DNA of 64,000 nt, from contig GG745344.1 in the NCBI GenBank assembly GCA_000151295.1, forward strand, positions 744,753 to 808,752, given 5' to 3'. Below the pieces are notes generated by a model that made no database searches, was not told the origin of the DNA, and saw only the letters and a list, made by a program, of their open reading frames with translations. A program made the translations under genes and the position numbers. Positions 42,533 to 53,960 of this stretch are shown here, in pieces. Source of the stretch: Allomyces macrogynus ATCC 38327 (lineage: Eukaryota; Blastocladiomycota; Blastocladiomycetes; Blastocladiales; Blastocladiaceae). Positions within the stretch are counted from its first letter, which is position 1, and every line of letters begins with the position of its first letter.

Positions 42533-45420
42533 TTACACGCCCCACTTGATCTTCTCCTTCTTGATGGCATTCACCATGGCGCGCGGAACGGCGTCAGCGG
42601 GCATAAACTCGAGCGTGCCAAACATGTTGAGAATCGGGTCGCCGTACATGGCCACGATCCACGACCAGTACCAGGTCATGTTGTTCAGTTTCCTTTTGAT
42701 GGGGCCGTCCCCAGCCAGCCGACTCAGCGGGCCGACCAACCTCATCGACGTGGACCCGGCGCTACACGGCTTGATGCGTTCCAGCATCGACTCGTACTGG
42801 TCATTCCACGAGCTCCACTTGGTGTGGTGCCGGCGCACATACGATTCGAGGTCCGGGAACGGCGCCATGCGCGAGCGCAGCGACCCGATCCCGTCGTTGG
42901 AGCGCAATTCGTCTTTGATGGCATCGGCTGCCGCCTTGTCGCCTTCGCGGTAGAGCCGGTCGGCCTCCTTTTTCATCTGGTTCTTGAAGTACTTTTCGTG
43001 CCGCGTCAAAGCTTCCTTGTACTGCTTGCGGTTGCCCTCGTCGAGCCCCTCGAAATCCTGGTCGAGCATCTTGCGCTTCTCGAGGGAGTTGGCGGTGCCA
43101 ATCCACCCGGCAATCGTGACAAACGGGTTGTACACCTCGAGCCCGCCCATGGTCAGCGGCCAGTAGACCCACGCGTCGAGCAGCTCGTCGGCCACGTCGG
43201 CGTCGACGCGCCGCAACCGCTCGGCGAGCGCGGCGATCACGTTACCGTCGATCTCCGGGAACAGGCCCTTGTGGATCTGCACGAGAGCATTCTTGATTTG
43301 ATCGATCCCGGCCTTGCCGCAGACATGCGCCGGCGCGCCGAGGTTGCGCACAAAGAAGCGAGCGTATTGGTTATAGACGTTGATCCACGCCAGCACCGTG
43401 GGCGCCGCCGCGAGCCGCGCCTGCGCCTCGAGCACATGCGACTTGACCTCATTCTCGTAGTCGGACCGGAACGTGGCGTCGGCGTGCATGACCAGCGAGC
43501 TCCACGTCACCCGCGACTGCGGGAGCGGTTCCGGCGCGTAAGACGCGACGGGCGCGGCGGCGTCGCCCTTGCGCGCGTGGATCACAGCCGACCCGGACTT
43601 GTCGAGGTTGAGCGCGAGTCCCGCGAGCGACGCGTACTGAAGCATGTTGTTCCACGCGCGCATCATCTCAGCCGGGTCTGACGACCACATCCACAGGTCG
43701 TCAAACATGCGCACCGTCATGACCTTGGTCGTGCGCGTCAAATAGTAGTCGAGCGGGAACAGGATCAGCTCGCCGAACAGCGCGCTCAGCATATGGCAAA
43801 TTGGAACACCACCGACGCGCACGCGCGGCGTCGTCTCGTTGTCGAGAATCAGCGGCGTGGCCAGGAACTTGTGCATGAACGTGCGCCATTTGGCCGGCAT
43901 GCCAAGCACCTCGAGTAGCACAAGCAGGTTCTCGTGCACAATCGACGGCCCGAACCACTTGAAGTCAGTGCGGGCCACAGTAAACGGCGTCGACTCGTCG
44001 TGGAACCGTGCGTGGTACCGCGCCTCGGTCGTGATCAAGTGCAGCAGATTCTGCTTGCTTTCCACGACAGTTGCCTTCTCCACCTTTCCAATGCCATCCT
44101 CCTCGTCGTCACTATCGTCGCCATCGCTCTCGCCCGAGTAGACGGCAGCACGAGCAGCCTGGTAGCACATGGCTTCCGGCAACGACGACAGCGAGTAGTG
44201 CAAGAGCTTGCCCAGCCGCGTCGCTTGAATGCTCGTGTTCCTGCGGCTCGTTAACCAGTGCAAACCAACGGAATTCGACTCATCGAGGTGAGCCCCCTTA
44301 GCCAGGTCGGTCTCGTGTTTTGACAGGCACGAGTTGCTGTCGAACCGCTTGCTGTAAAGCATCTCGCGGAAATGCACGGACCACTTGACACCGACGTACT
44401 GGAGGAAAATGGCCGTGACCAGGTCCTCTTCCATGAACACGCGGAACCGCCCATTGATCACGCGGCGCAGCGTCAGCTTGACGCCTGCCGTGGGCCACGC
44501 CCACTCGTCGATGCGACTGAGTATGATGTTGAGGACCGACGAGATTTCGTTGTGCACGAGCTCATTGTCCTCGACGGCACGCAACGCCGCAGCGCGGTTC
44601 TCATCAAACAGGTCCGCCACGATCAGGCCGCGAATGCAGTGCTTCACGTCGTCGGCTGTGACTGTCGTGCTCTCGAGTTTCTTGGCAAAGTCGGCGGTCC
44701 CCTTGACGAGATCGCTCCACTGTTTGCGCTGGTCGGCGTGCGGGAACGTGAACAGCTTGTCGGTCAGGAACGTCTTGAACGCGACCGTGTCGACGTCGGG
44801 CGCCGTGAAAGCGTGCGAAACAAACTCCGCGCGCGTCTCGTCCTTGAGCGCAACATATGCCGCGTCAGATGCAGCCACGCGCTCATCCTCGGCGTCAGTG
44901 TGTGTATCAGTCGGCGTCGCCGACGACGTGAAGACCGCGTGCTCGTTGAGCACCTTGCCAAACAGATCGGCGTACTTGACGCGCGCCGACCCGCGCTGCA
45001 CTTCGGCCTTAAGTTCGTCGACCCACGGCTGGACCGCCGATGCCGGCGCGAGCGGGTTCGCGAGGAACCCATCGACGACGGGCTGCAGGGACTTGACGCT
45101 GCTGTGGAACTTGGTTTGCGCTGCCTTCAGGTCCTTGAGCCCGTGGAAGTAGGTCTCAAACGCCTCGACGGGCGTCGCGGCTTGGTCGGCCATGGCGACG
45201 AGCGCGGCGTAATGCGCGTCGAAGCGCGCCTTGACGCCGCCAAATTCCTCGATCTTGGCTGCGGTCGTCGCGCGCAGAATCTCCGAGTAGGCCGAGCTGG
45301 TCGTCGCGTTCAGACTGGCAGAAGAGCATCAATGGGTCAATTTGGCGATCAAAACGATGCCGGTTTATGGCCGTGCCCACGACTGAGACCGCGGCTTGCT
45401 ATTGAGGAATCGTACGTCAT
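42533..45420 (-). CDS. rvt: rvt-type cellular reverse-transcriptase-related protein
   Basis: A 5-nt first exon (45420-45416, ATGAC|gtacga) joined to 45314-42533 gives 928 residues; an internal ATG at 45193 would give 886. rvt genes are single-copy, non-mobile reverse transcriptase relatives known from fungi, rotifers and a few other taxa; their role is unresolved. Residues 1-300 are helical. The RT core has motif A in ARTDFKWFGPS (Asp about 452), motif B RVGGVPICHMLSALFGE, the catalytic FDD in VRMFDDLWMWS (540-541), and motif D GLALNLDKSGS. Fungal rvt proteins show the same DDLW signature. The C-terminal 300 residues include an aromatic-rich region (MTWYWSWIVAMYGDPI). No endonuclease, RNase H, gag or repeats flank it, and the frame is intact over 2.7 kb, so it looks under selection. 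Confidence 0.85.
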
Positions 45421-46008
45421 GTTGTTTCAAGCGTTTGAGAGGGATTGGGCGGCGAGCTTTGCAGGTGGACAATGCAGACGAGGAAGACCAGGATCAACTA
45501 CGCTTGGATGCTGGAGCTATCTGGTGTTGGCGCTCATTGTTATTTATCGCTGCTGTCGGCAAAAACATGTCGAACGCGGTTGCAGCTCCCTCCAGTCTTC
45601 ATGCCGACTCGCACGCGATCGTGCGCGCAATGTTGAGCGGCTCTAACTGTCGCGTCACAACGTCGTCACAAACGACTGGGCGATGAGTAGTATTCATGTC
45701 GATGCCTTTCGTGAAAGCCCTCCCCACAATGCTCACCATGTTTCGTGAGTATTTGCACGGTGTGGAGCATGACGCCTGACTCCTTGGGACTTTGTGAGCG
45801 AGCAGTGAGTGAGAGTGGTTGGTGGCGCTAAGGCGGATCATCCAATTGATGACTTGGTGGCTGGCAGGTTCATGCGTGTCGATTTCGCTTCTCAATCGAC
45901 TCAACAACACGTTTTCTCACATCAACCGCCACTCTCTCCTGATGCAGCCAGATATAATACGCCGAGAATGTAACATATTGTGTCTCCCACAGCGCCCAAG
46001 GCACCAAA
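45421..46008. other. intergenic, rvt upstream region
   Basis: 588 bp before the repeat copies. It should hold the rvt promoter; no other gene or motif recognised. Confidence 0.4.
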
Positions 46009-46193
46009 TGCAATTCAAACCCCATTTATTTCATGCGGGCGTCTAGTTTGGATTGTTTAAACTGGCCGTCAACTCTGTGCAGGCAGGTGCCAGGCCAGTT
46101 CAAGGCTAGGAATGCACTTGATCCTGCATGGGGGGTCAATGTGATTAGGGCTTTGGCTCTTGTGATGTATGTGCTCCTTCGGGACCATTGTCT
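46009..46193 (+). repeat. interspersed repeat, copy 2 (about 185 bp)
   Basis: Same orientation and length as copy 1 at 27540-27724 and nearly identical from gcgggcgtctag through gtgatgta; differences cluster in the first 35 bases and the last few. It lies upstream of rvt, with a third partial copy 100 bp further on. Confidence 0.85.
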
Positions 46194-46295
46194 TATGGTT
46201 CTTTTCCCTCTGAGCGGGTTGCGACGTAGTTTTTTTGGTGATGCCTCTTCCGCGCAGGTGCATCTTGTTCCTCACTTCACGTCCCAGGAGATCAA

Positions 46296-46420
46296 GTGCA
46301 AAACGAACCCCAGTATTTCGTGCGGGCGTCTAGTTTGGATCGTTTAAACTATTTGTCAACTCTGTGCAGGCAGGCGCCGCGCCAGTTCTAGGCTAGAAAT
46401 CGCCAGGTCCTGTACGGGGG
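46296..46420 (+). repeat. interspersed repeat, copy 3 (truncated, diverged)
   Basis: Shares tatttcgtgcgggcgtctag, tttggatcgtttaaact and gtcaactctgtgcaggcagg with the other copies, then diverges and stops after about 125 bp. Clearly older or more degraded. Confidence 0.75.
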
Positions 46421-46668
46421 ACAGTTCTAGTTCATCAACTTGACACCCTGTCTTTTTGTTCCAAACCAATCCCAAGGTGTCCGAATGCTCCTTATCCAAG
46501 AAGGACCTGGCCCCTTCCAGTCGCCATCACGCGCGGTCCTTCCCGCACACGACCGTCGATGCAAAGCAAAACAAGTCTGCTCATCCTCTCACCCTCGCCA
46601 ATCCGCATCCACTCCACCCGTTCGTTCCACGCAAGTCCCGTCCACTCATCAATCCAAACCAGCCGCGA

Positions 46669-48025
46669 TCAAATCGCCGGCAGCGTCTTGACACACCGCG
46701 TCGGCGAGGGCGTCCGCGACGCCTCATTTCGCGCCGGCGGACTCGACCCCTTGGCGGCCCCACTCCCGAGCGCCGTCCAAGTATGGTCCACCTGATCGCT
46801 CAGCAGGCCCGGCACGGGCATCGGCAGCGTCCCCTCCGCATCAATCACGGCCGGTTTCGCGCCCGCTCGACGGCGCGGCGGCAACGACGAGCCCGTGAAC
46901 ACGAGTGCTGACTCGTTCGACGTGAGCCCGGCCGCGGGCGTAATGGCCATATTCTTGGGCGGCGGCGACGGCGCGCGCGGCGTGCGCTCGGGCGCCGACT
47001 CGCCGAAAATATTCGGCAACATGTATCCCGGCGGCGACGGCTGCGGCGCGCCGAGCCGGCCCTGCATCAGTTGCCGCGCAACGCCCGCTGGCATGTGGTA
47101 GACGGTCGGCGCCGTGTGCGTGCCGATGCGCGTCTCGTAGAGGGTCGGCGTGGGGCGTGTCGCGTCGGGGTCGCGCGACGCGCTTGGGGAGACCGACCGG
47201 GCTCGTGGGCGGCCGCCACTGCTGCTGCTGCTGGCGTGCCCGGGCTTGGGCGGCGAAGACTCGCGCGCGGGGAGCGGCACGCACGTTGGCGACTCGAAGT
47301 TGCGCTGGTGCGAGTTGACCCACTGCGGCTTGTACTGCGGCCCGGGCGTGCCCTGGTACTCCTTGTGGTAGACGGTATGGTACTGCTTGGGGACTGGGCC
47401 GGGCTTCCACCGGCACGTCGGCACGTCGCTCGACGGCACGTTTTCGCTCGCGGACTTCGTGGTCGTAGGAGGTGCAGCCTACGGACAGATTGTTGCGGTG
47501 CGTCAGTAACAGAGGGAGAGAGAGAGAAAGTGAAGTCGGCGTCGAGAAAGCACGCACCAGCGGCGTCGACTTGGGCGACCCTGCCTTGGTCGGCGACCCG
47601 GACTCCTTGGCCTTGGTAAATGTCGGCGCCTTGAACGCCGGCCGCGTCGGCGACCCATCCGGCGACTGCGACGGCGCGGCATCCCCCGTCGTCGTCGCCT
47701 CCGCAGTCGCTCGCGCGTGCGCCGCCGCCGCACCGCGCGTCGGACTCGCGTCGCGCGAGACGCCCGCAACGGCCATGGCGCCGCCCGTCGCGTTCTCCTT
47801 GTACCGGCGCGCGTGCTCGGCGTGGTTGCGCGCGGCATCGAGCGCGTGTGCCATGGTCTCGTCGTGCACCCACGTCACGGGCCCGGGAGGGCGCGGACGC
47901 AGCGTTGTGCGGTCGGTCATTCGGTGCGCGCGCTCGGGGGCCACCGACGCAGGTGGAGCGCCGCCGCCGCGCACGACCCACGGACGGTAGTTGCGCTGGT
48001 ACTCGCTCGGGCCGGTCGCTTCCAT
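46669..48025 (-). CDS. MDM1-like microtubule/centriole-associated protein
   Basis: Exons 48025-47558 and 47478-46669 give 425 residues. TGPSEYQRNYRPWV at the very start matches the SEYQRNFLWK repeat that lets animal MDM1 bind microtubules at centrioles. MAHALDAARNHAEHARRYKE resembles MDM1's WYAEVKELREKAEFYRKR helix, and YHKEYQGTPGPQYKPQW and HQRNF form a second, weaker repeat. The rest is Pro/Ser-rich and disordered, with many SP/TP sites (GSPTKAGSPKSTP). A centriole/flagellum role would suit a zoospore-forming organism, but the assignment rests on short motifs; SAXO/MAP6-type proteins are the main alternative. It shares an 1.2-kb divergent interval with the C2 gene. Confidence 0.5.
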
Positions 48026-49193
48026 AGTGTGCAGCAAGCTGGTCGGGCAGCCAGGGGACGACGTGCGGGAGGTTGCTTGCGAGCGTTGGAGCTGGTTGAT
48101 CGAGCGAGCGAGCGAGCGTGCCGCGTGAAAGGCGGGGAGGGATAAGAAGAATGGACACGCTTAGAGGCCCAGGTCGAGCCTGGCGGGTCGAAATGGCGTG
48201 CTGAAAGTGACCTTTGGCCAGCGTGATCGCGCGCCGTCCGGTGGAGGAGGGCAAACGGAGGGAGAGCGCGACGGTGATGGTGAGGGGCCGGAAGGAGAGG
48301 GCCGGGCCGTGTGATCAAGCGTCGCGCTGGCGCCAGAGCACGCACGTCGACGAATCCAGCGGCCAGCAGCGCGTCGCGGATCGCTTAGCAGTCTTCTATG
48401 GCGACACGGGCGGATGCGGCAAGTTGGAGAATAGACAGCGGTGGGCTTGGCGCGCAACTCATGATCAAAAGGCACTTGCCGACCCAAACAGCCGTGATCT
48501 CAACGGCTGCCTCCAGCAACACGTGATCGCGACCACACTGGTTATGCGGGTGTCTCAACCGTGAAAGGGCGCTCCGTTTTCACAAATATCACCAGCAACT
48601 TTTCATATTCAGCTGGGCTGCAAGGACACGGCGGACGAGTTCCAGACGTTTCCTGGCAGACCGGTTCCTGTTGCGCTTGTTGCGAGTCGCAACTTGCGAC
48701 GTGGTGGTATTCCATCTGTAATCCGTCGTTCTGGCCCTCCTGATCAAAATTCTTTGCCGGATCTAAACCGGAGAGATCCAGACGAGCACCTCCACGAAAC
48801 CAACAATTGCTCTCGAGGTACTCTTCCGGCCGGTTGATCAGGAACGATTTCAACTTGCCAGCGCCCTCGACTGAGGCCAAGACTTGTCCACGTCACAGGA
48901 AGCAGTGGCTGCTTCCTTTGATTGGATGCGGATAGGCATGGCATGGCTAAAAATGGCACTGAAAGCGCTGCGCCACGCTTCGTGCCACACTGCTGTGCGC
49001 AAGCGCGTTGACCGTTGTCATGGACGACGTTTTGATGTTCGTCCTCCTCACTTCCGACTACCAGCACCCCGTCGTCAACGACACGCTGCACTCGTAGAAA
49101 AGCACCAGCAGCCGACAGTACACGCGGCACTGCGAGTCAGCCCCGCAGGACCCAGCATTGCTGCAAGAACGCCGCCAGCAAAAGGCCACGAGC
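48026..49193. promoter_or_regulatory. 1.2-kb divergent promoter interval
   Basis: Lies between divergent starts of the MDM1-like and C2-domain genes. GC skewed near the left end; no gene recognised. Confidence 0.4.
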
Positions 49194-51505
49194 ATGTCCG
49201 AGCTCATCGTGACGGGTGAGTGCTCGCCTCAGGCGCTCTCGATGAAAAAATGCATACTGGACCAATGTGCAAACGACTGACCATGGTCTCTGTCCATTCT
49301 GGAGCCCAGTGCTCGAGGGCAAGGGGCTCGGCGGGACCGGCAAGGCGCGCAAAGTCGTGCGCGACCCCATGGTCGTGCTCCAAGTCGGTGCGTCGCGTCG
49401 CTCATACTTTTACGCGATGCAATGCTCTCGCTGATGCTGTTGCTGTGGGCTCCAGGCGCGGTCAAGCGGAATACCAAGGTCAAGTTCAAGGCCGGCGACC
49501 ACCCCGAGTGGAAGCAGGTCTTCACGTTGTACGTTCTCTTGCGTGCACATCGCCCCGTTCCCTGCGCGCCAAGTCTCTCTTTGCTGACACGCATGCGTAT
49601 CGCCTTGTCAGCAAAAACATCCGCGAAGACACGAAGATCTGGGTGCAGCTCTACGACGGCGCCAACCCGACGCGCGAGCGGCTCGTCGGCGAACTGCGCG
49701 CCACGCTCGGCGAACTGATCCTCTACCAGACCGAGGCCGGGATCTGGCTGCAGCTCACGGACACGATCTCATCGACACGCCCGCGCGGCCAAGTGCTGCT
49801 CCAGCTCGAAACATCTGTGGCTGTGACCTCCGAAAGCCATGCGGCTGCTGCTGCAACGGTCGCCGCTGCCGCGAACCGTACGCGCCCGCCGCGGTCACCG
49901 TCCGAGTCGCCGCCCCCGTCGCGTATGAGCCCGCACCCGCGCCATTCCTCGCCGTCACGACCCGGGTCGAGGCCGTCGTCACGGCCGACGCCGATGCGTT
50001 TGCAGAAACCGCCGGTGGTGACGCCGCTCGAAGTGACGCCGCCGACACCGACGACGGAAAACGGGTTTGGCGAAGAGGAAGAGCACGAGGATGCGGTGCC
50101 GGCACTCTTGGTGCAGCCGCCAACGGCACCAAGGCCCGGTACCACACCGTCGCCCGAACCGGTTGTTGACGGCGCGCTCTTGTCGCCGCACACGCGACCG
50201 TCGGACTCTGTGACAGTCGATTCGGAAACGGACGCGGAGGTGCAAGAGCAGCACCAGTACCTCGACGTCCCACCCGCAGTCGAAGGGTACCAGCAGCAGC
50301 AGGCCGAGCCCGCGCCCGAACCACCAGCCGAGCCGCCAGCATCGACTGTGCCACCGCCGCTGCCGCCGCTCCCGCCCATGGTCGACTACGCGGCCGCGCC
50401 GATGCCCGTGCCGAGCCGCATCCAGCGACCCGTCTCGGCCAACTTCACGGGCGTGCAAATGCCGTGGTTCCCAAGCACGCCGCCAGGCACGAGTTCTGGT
50501 GCGGGTGCGCCTGCTTCTCCACCGGCCACCGACTCGCTGGGCCGCCGCCGGTACTCGCTGGGCGACGCATTGCACTCGAACCTCGGCGTTCCTGGCGCAT
50601 CGTCGCAGCAGGGACCGGCCAGCCCGTACTACTCGCCCATCATGATGCCCGTGCCAATGCCCATCGCTTCCGGGAACCCCGAAACCGACGCGTACGGCGC
50701 CGCATACGGGATGCCGTTACCGATCCCCGGTTCCATCCAAATGCCCGTCCCCGTCGCGCCTGGCGACGGTCCCGTGGCCGTTTCTCCACCAGTCCGCCCG
50801 CTGCCCGTCTACTCGCAGGCCGCACCGTCGCCCATGGTCAACCCGGGCGCGCCGTCACCCATGGCCAACGGGTATCCAGCCCAACCCGCTCCCGGGTACG
50901 CGTACGCGTCGCAACCTGCACCCTACGCATCACAACCCGCGCCCTACGCATCACAACCCGCGCCCTACGCATCCGGCTACGGCTCGCCCACCGCTTACGC
51001 GACCGGTTACGGATCCCCCGCCATGTACAACCAACCAGCCTACTTCCAATCTCGTCCCACGGCCCCCGCCATGTCGCCGATGCTCCTCGGGCAAGGCGCA
51101 CAACCCGCAAGCACCGCCCCCACCGGCCGCGTCCTGGGTCCCGGCGCGCTCCCGACCGCTGTGACCACGAGCACGGCACCGCCCGTCTACGCCGGCCCGC
51201 TGCACTACCCCTACGCGTGCCCCGGGACCGTCCTCCCCGCGGCGGCGGGTTCGGGCTCGACTGCGGTTGCGACGCACGCGATTGTCGGCACGCACTCGAC
51301 GGGGCCCGCGACGGTCGAGTCGCCCACGCAGTGGGCGGCCGCGTATAATGTGCCGGTGCCGCCGATTCCGAATGAGGAACCGTCGGTGGAAGCGCACCGG
51401 CCGAATACGTTACCGCATGCGCTCGGACATTACTATGCGTCGTCGAATTACTTGAACAGCAAGCCTCTGCCTTATGTGCCGACGTCTGGCACAAGACAAG
51501 TGTAG
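49194..51505 (+). CDS. C2-domain protein with long proline-rich tail (Inn1/Fic1-like architecture)
   Basis: Exons 49194-49215, 49310-49387, 49456-49528 and 49612-51505 give 688 residues. An N-terminal C2 domain (about 1-125) reads MSELIVTVLEGKGLGG, VRDPMVVLQVG, HPEWKQVFTF, DTKIWVQLYD, RERLVGELRATLGELI. The calcium-site aspartates are only partly present, so phospholipid binding may be Ca-independent. The remaining 560 residues are Pro/Ser/Ala-rich, with PPLPPLPP-type SH3 ligands and a YASQPAP minirepeat near 560-580. This C2-plus-PxxP layout is that of Inn1 (budding yeast) and Fic1 (fission yeast), which act in cytokinesis with SH3 partners. Orthology is inferred from layout only. Confidence 0.7.
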
Positions 51506-53960
51506 GGCAGGGTGGAGAGACGAGGGGGTGGTGTGTCGCGTTTTTGCACATGATTTTTTTTTTTTGGCGAGTGGACACGAATACACGGGATATGCTGATA
51601 CACGACGATCCGGCTCTGTTGGCCCCTGGCAAAGTGCGGCCAAGCATCGCAACCAAGCTCAGGCGCGAGCAGAACACGACCTTGGTTGTGTCAAATGTCA
51701 AAAGGAGGTTTGCCACGACAGTATTCATTCCTGACCGCCCCTTCTTCGACGCGGCAACGTGTCGACGCCAGAAAGCATTCAGTTCGCAAGGTCGCCATAC
51801 GGGAGCAATTCTTGTGGCCAACGGATCTACTTATAATCACCGTCACTCTCACCAAAACGAATCGACACGCTCAGCCTCGCAATCACTCGGATCACGTTGC
51901 CCTGCACGTCCTCCACACGGCAGCGTGTTGGTTGTTCGCAAGGATGCCGAGAACGTGGGCAACGGAAACAAGGGAGCCGCAACGCGCGCTGGCTGACCGC
52001 GACCGCATCAGCGCACATACCCACCACTACCGTACCGCTGGACGCGCTTGATCATGCCGTTAAACACGAAGGTCGGCTCATGGATCCGTCAACAAAACGC
52101 AGAGGCTACGACACCCCGGCCGGTCGCGAGAGCACTATCGAACTCGCGGGACTTGGTCAAAGACACATGTCGGCGCGTCTCGCCATTCCTCGGATCTCGT
52201 TGACGACGAACGCGAGGGCCTTGCGCACATACTCCACCCATCGGCAGGGTGTTCGCGCGAGAATCGCGGGACAAGTCACCAAAGCGAGAGAGCCACAGGA
52301 ACTGAGAGGTGCTGACCAACGTCGTACGAGCGGGAAGGAAAGCATTTGCAGCAGCAACGGGCACACTGATCCGGCGCAGCAGTCGACAGTAGGGGAGGCG
52401 CCCGCGTTCGAGTCGAGTTGACACGACTGCATTTCACTGCAAGGACGCGTGCGGACTGCCAAGACGAGCCCGGCCCACGTCCCCTCGCGTGCCCCTCGGA
52501 CGTCTCGCATCCATCACAACGGGTTGCCACGTTGACCCATCGCGCCGGATCAGGAAACGCCTCGCACCGCAACACATCGACCCGGCACGGTATAAAACGA
52601 CTGTACTCCCCGACTCTCGCCGCGCTCTGGGTGTCTGGTCGTCAACTTGATCGCGTCGTGCCCGTCCTCGACGCGCGTCGCGAGCGATCCTGAACGACCC
52701 CCTCGACCGACGCCTCCTGTCCCGCTCGACCGCGCCTGCAACAACCGTGATGCTTCCTTCCTGACCGTGGCACTTCCTTCCCGACCATGACGAGCCGCCC
52801 GCGGACGCGACGGCATCAAGGCGTTTGACCAAACCCCGCCGCGATCTTGTCCACCCGTCTGGGTGGTGATTCGAGGCGAGAATGAGCAGGAAATGACGCG
52901 GCTTTCACAGCTCAACCAAAACTCGCAACCCACCATGCTTGTTCACCTCTACCAGCACGCTGCTCAGGTACATTTGCATCGTCACCTGCCAATCCGTGCT
53001 GCACGCCTCCACCTCGCCACTCATCGCCATCAGCAAGCGGCCGCCGTAACTATGACCAGGGCCTTGAAGCTGCTGCACGCCTCCCGCCGCTGCACATCAC
53101 GCTCCACCGTGGCCATCCCATTTTGACCCATCGTCCCCATGGACTCCCGCGGTCCACATGCAGAGTGAGCATTGCCGACCGTGATCCACGGGTTCGATGA
53201 TAGATACGGCTCGGCATTGGGCGAGGGGTTCGGGCTCGGGTTGAGTCGCGCCGTGTCCCGTGTCGGATAATCTGGTCGTGTTCTTCAGCTGATCCATGGC
53301 GCCTTTTTGCTTCCGTCTTGCCGTTGAGCTCGCCATGAATGCAAAATCCAACGTGGTCGGGTGGTGTCGAGCGGGTGTCGAGTGGTTGCAGCAGAGAAAA
53401 CGCGACCAGAGCAGCAAATGCCACGCTTGCCTGAACTTGGTCGATGGACAGGTGTGGCAGGATCACAGCGCGAATCAGCCACAGTTGAACAACCAAACTG
53501 TCTCCCAGTGTCGCCCACCACCAACCAGCGCCTCGCTGGCACCGTCGCTTCGCAGCGATCACAGCGACGCAGCGATCCCGGGCCATGCCATGCCACCACT
53601 GCTGTTTGAAAAATGAACAACCTGCAAGGTTGCCATCACGGCAGCGGCACGAAACTGCCTGGCGCGCGCACGACGCTCGAGTTCGCCGCAGATTTGCCTT
53701 TGCATTCTTCCACGGCGACCACCACCACGCGGACACACCAGTCGGCGAGGTATAACTACTGGTCGCCAGCCCCGTCGAAGTTGGACCCTCTCTCTCCCGT
53801 CTCGACTCTTGGCCCGCCTGACCCGTCGCGCTGCATCCGGCTTCCAGCACCCGGCCTACGACCGAGCACGACCGACCAGGGCAGTCGGCCATTGATTTGC
53901 TCGCCTCGACGCCATCGTTGGTGATTGCTACCGTTCGGCCAACCGACGAGCACGACGACC
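51506..53960. other. 2.45-kb interval without a recognisable gene
   Basis: Between the C2 gene and the P5 ATPase, both plus strand. Several frames over 100 codons are open but have no domain, no splice-consistent extension and unnatural Trp/Arg/Cys composition. TATA-like motifs occur at about 52590 (tataaaac) and 53751 (ggtataac), the latter 210 bp before the ATPase start. Confidence 0.5.
53750..53757 (+). promoter_or_regulatory. TATA-like element before the P5 ATPase
   Basis: ggtataac sits about 210 bp upstream of the start codon at 53961 in GC-rich DNA. Weak evidence from sequence alone. Confidence 0.2.

Noticed and set aside
42353..45646. Plus-strand frames of 424 and 442 codons opposite rvt
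   Set aside because: Shadows of the rvt coding strand; Arg/Val/Leu-rich with no domain.
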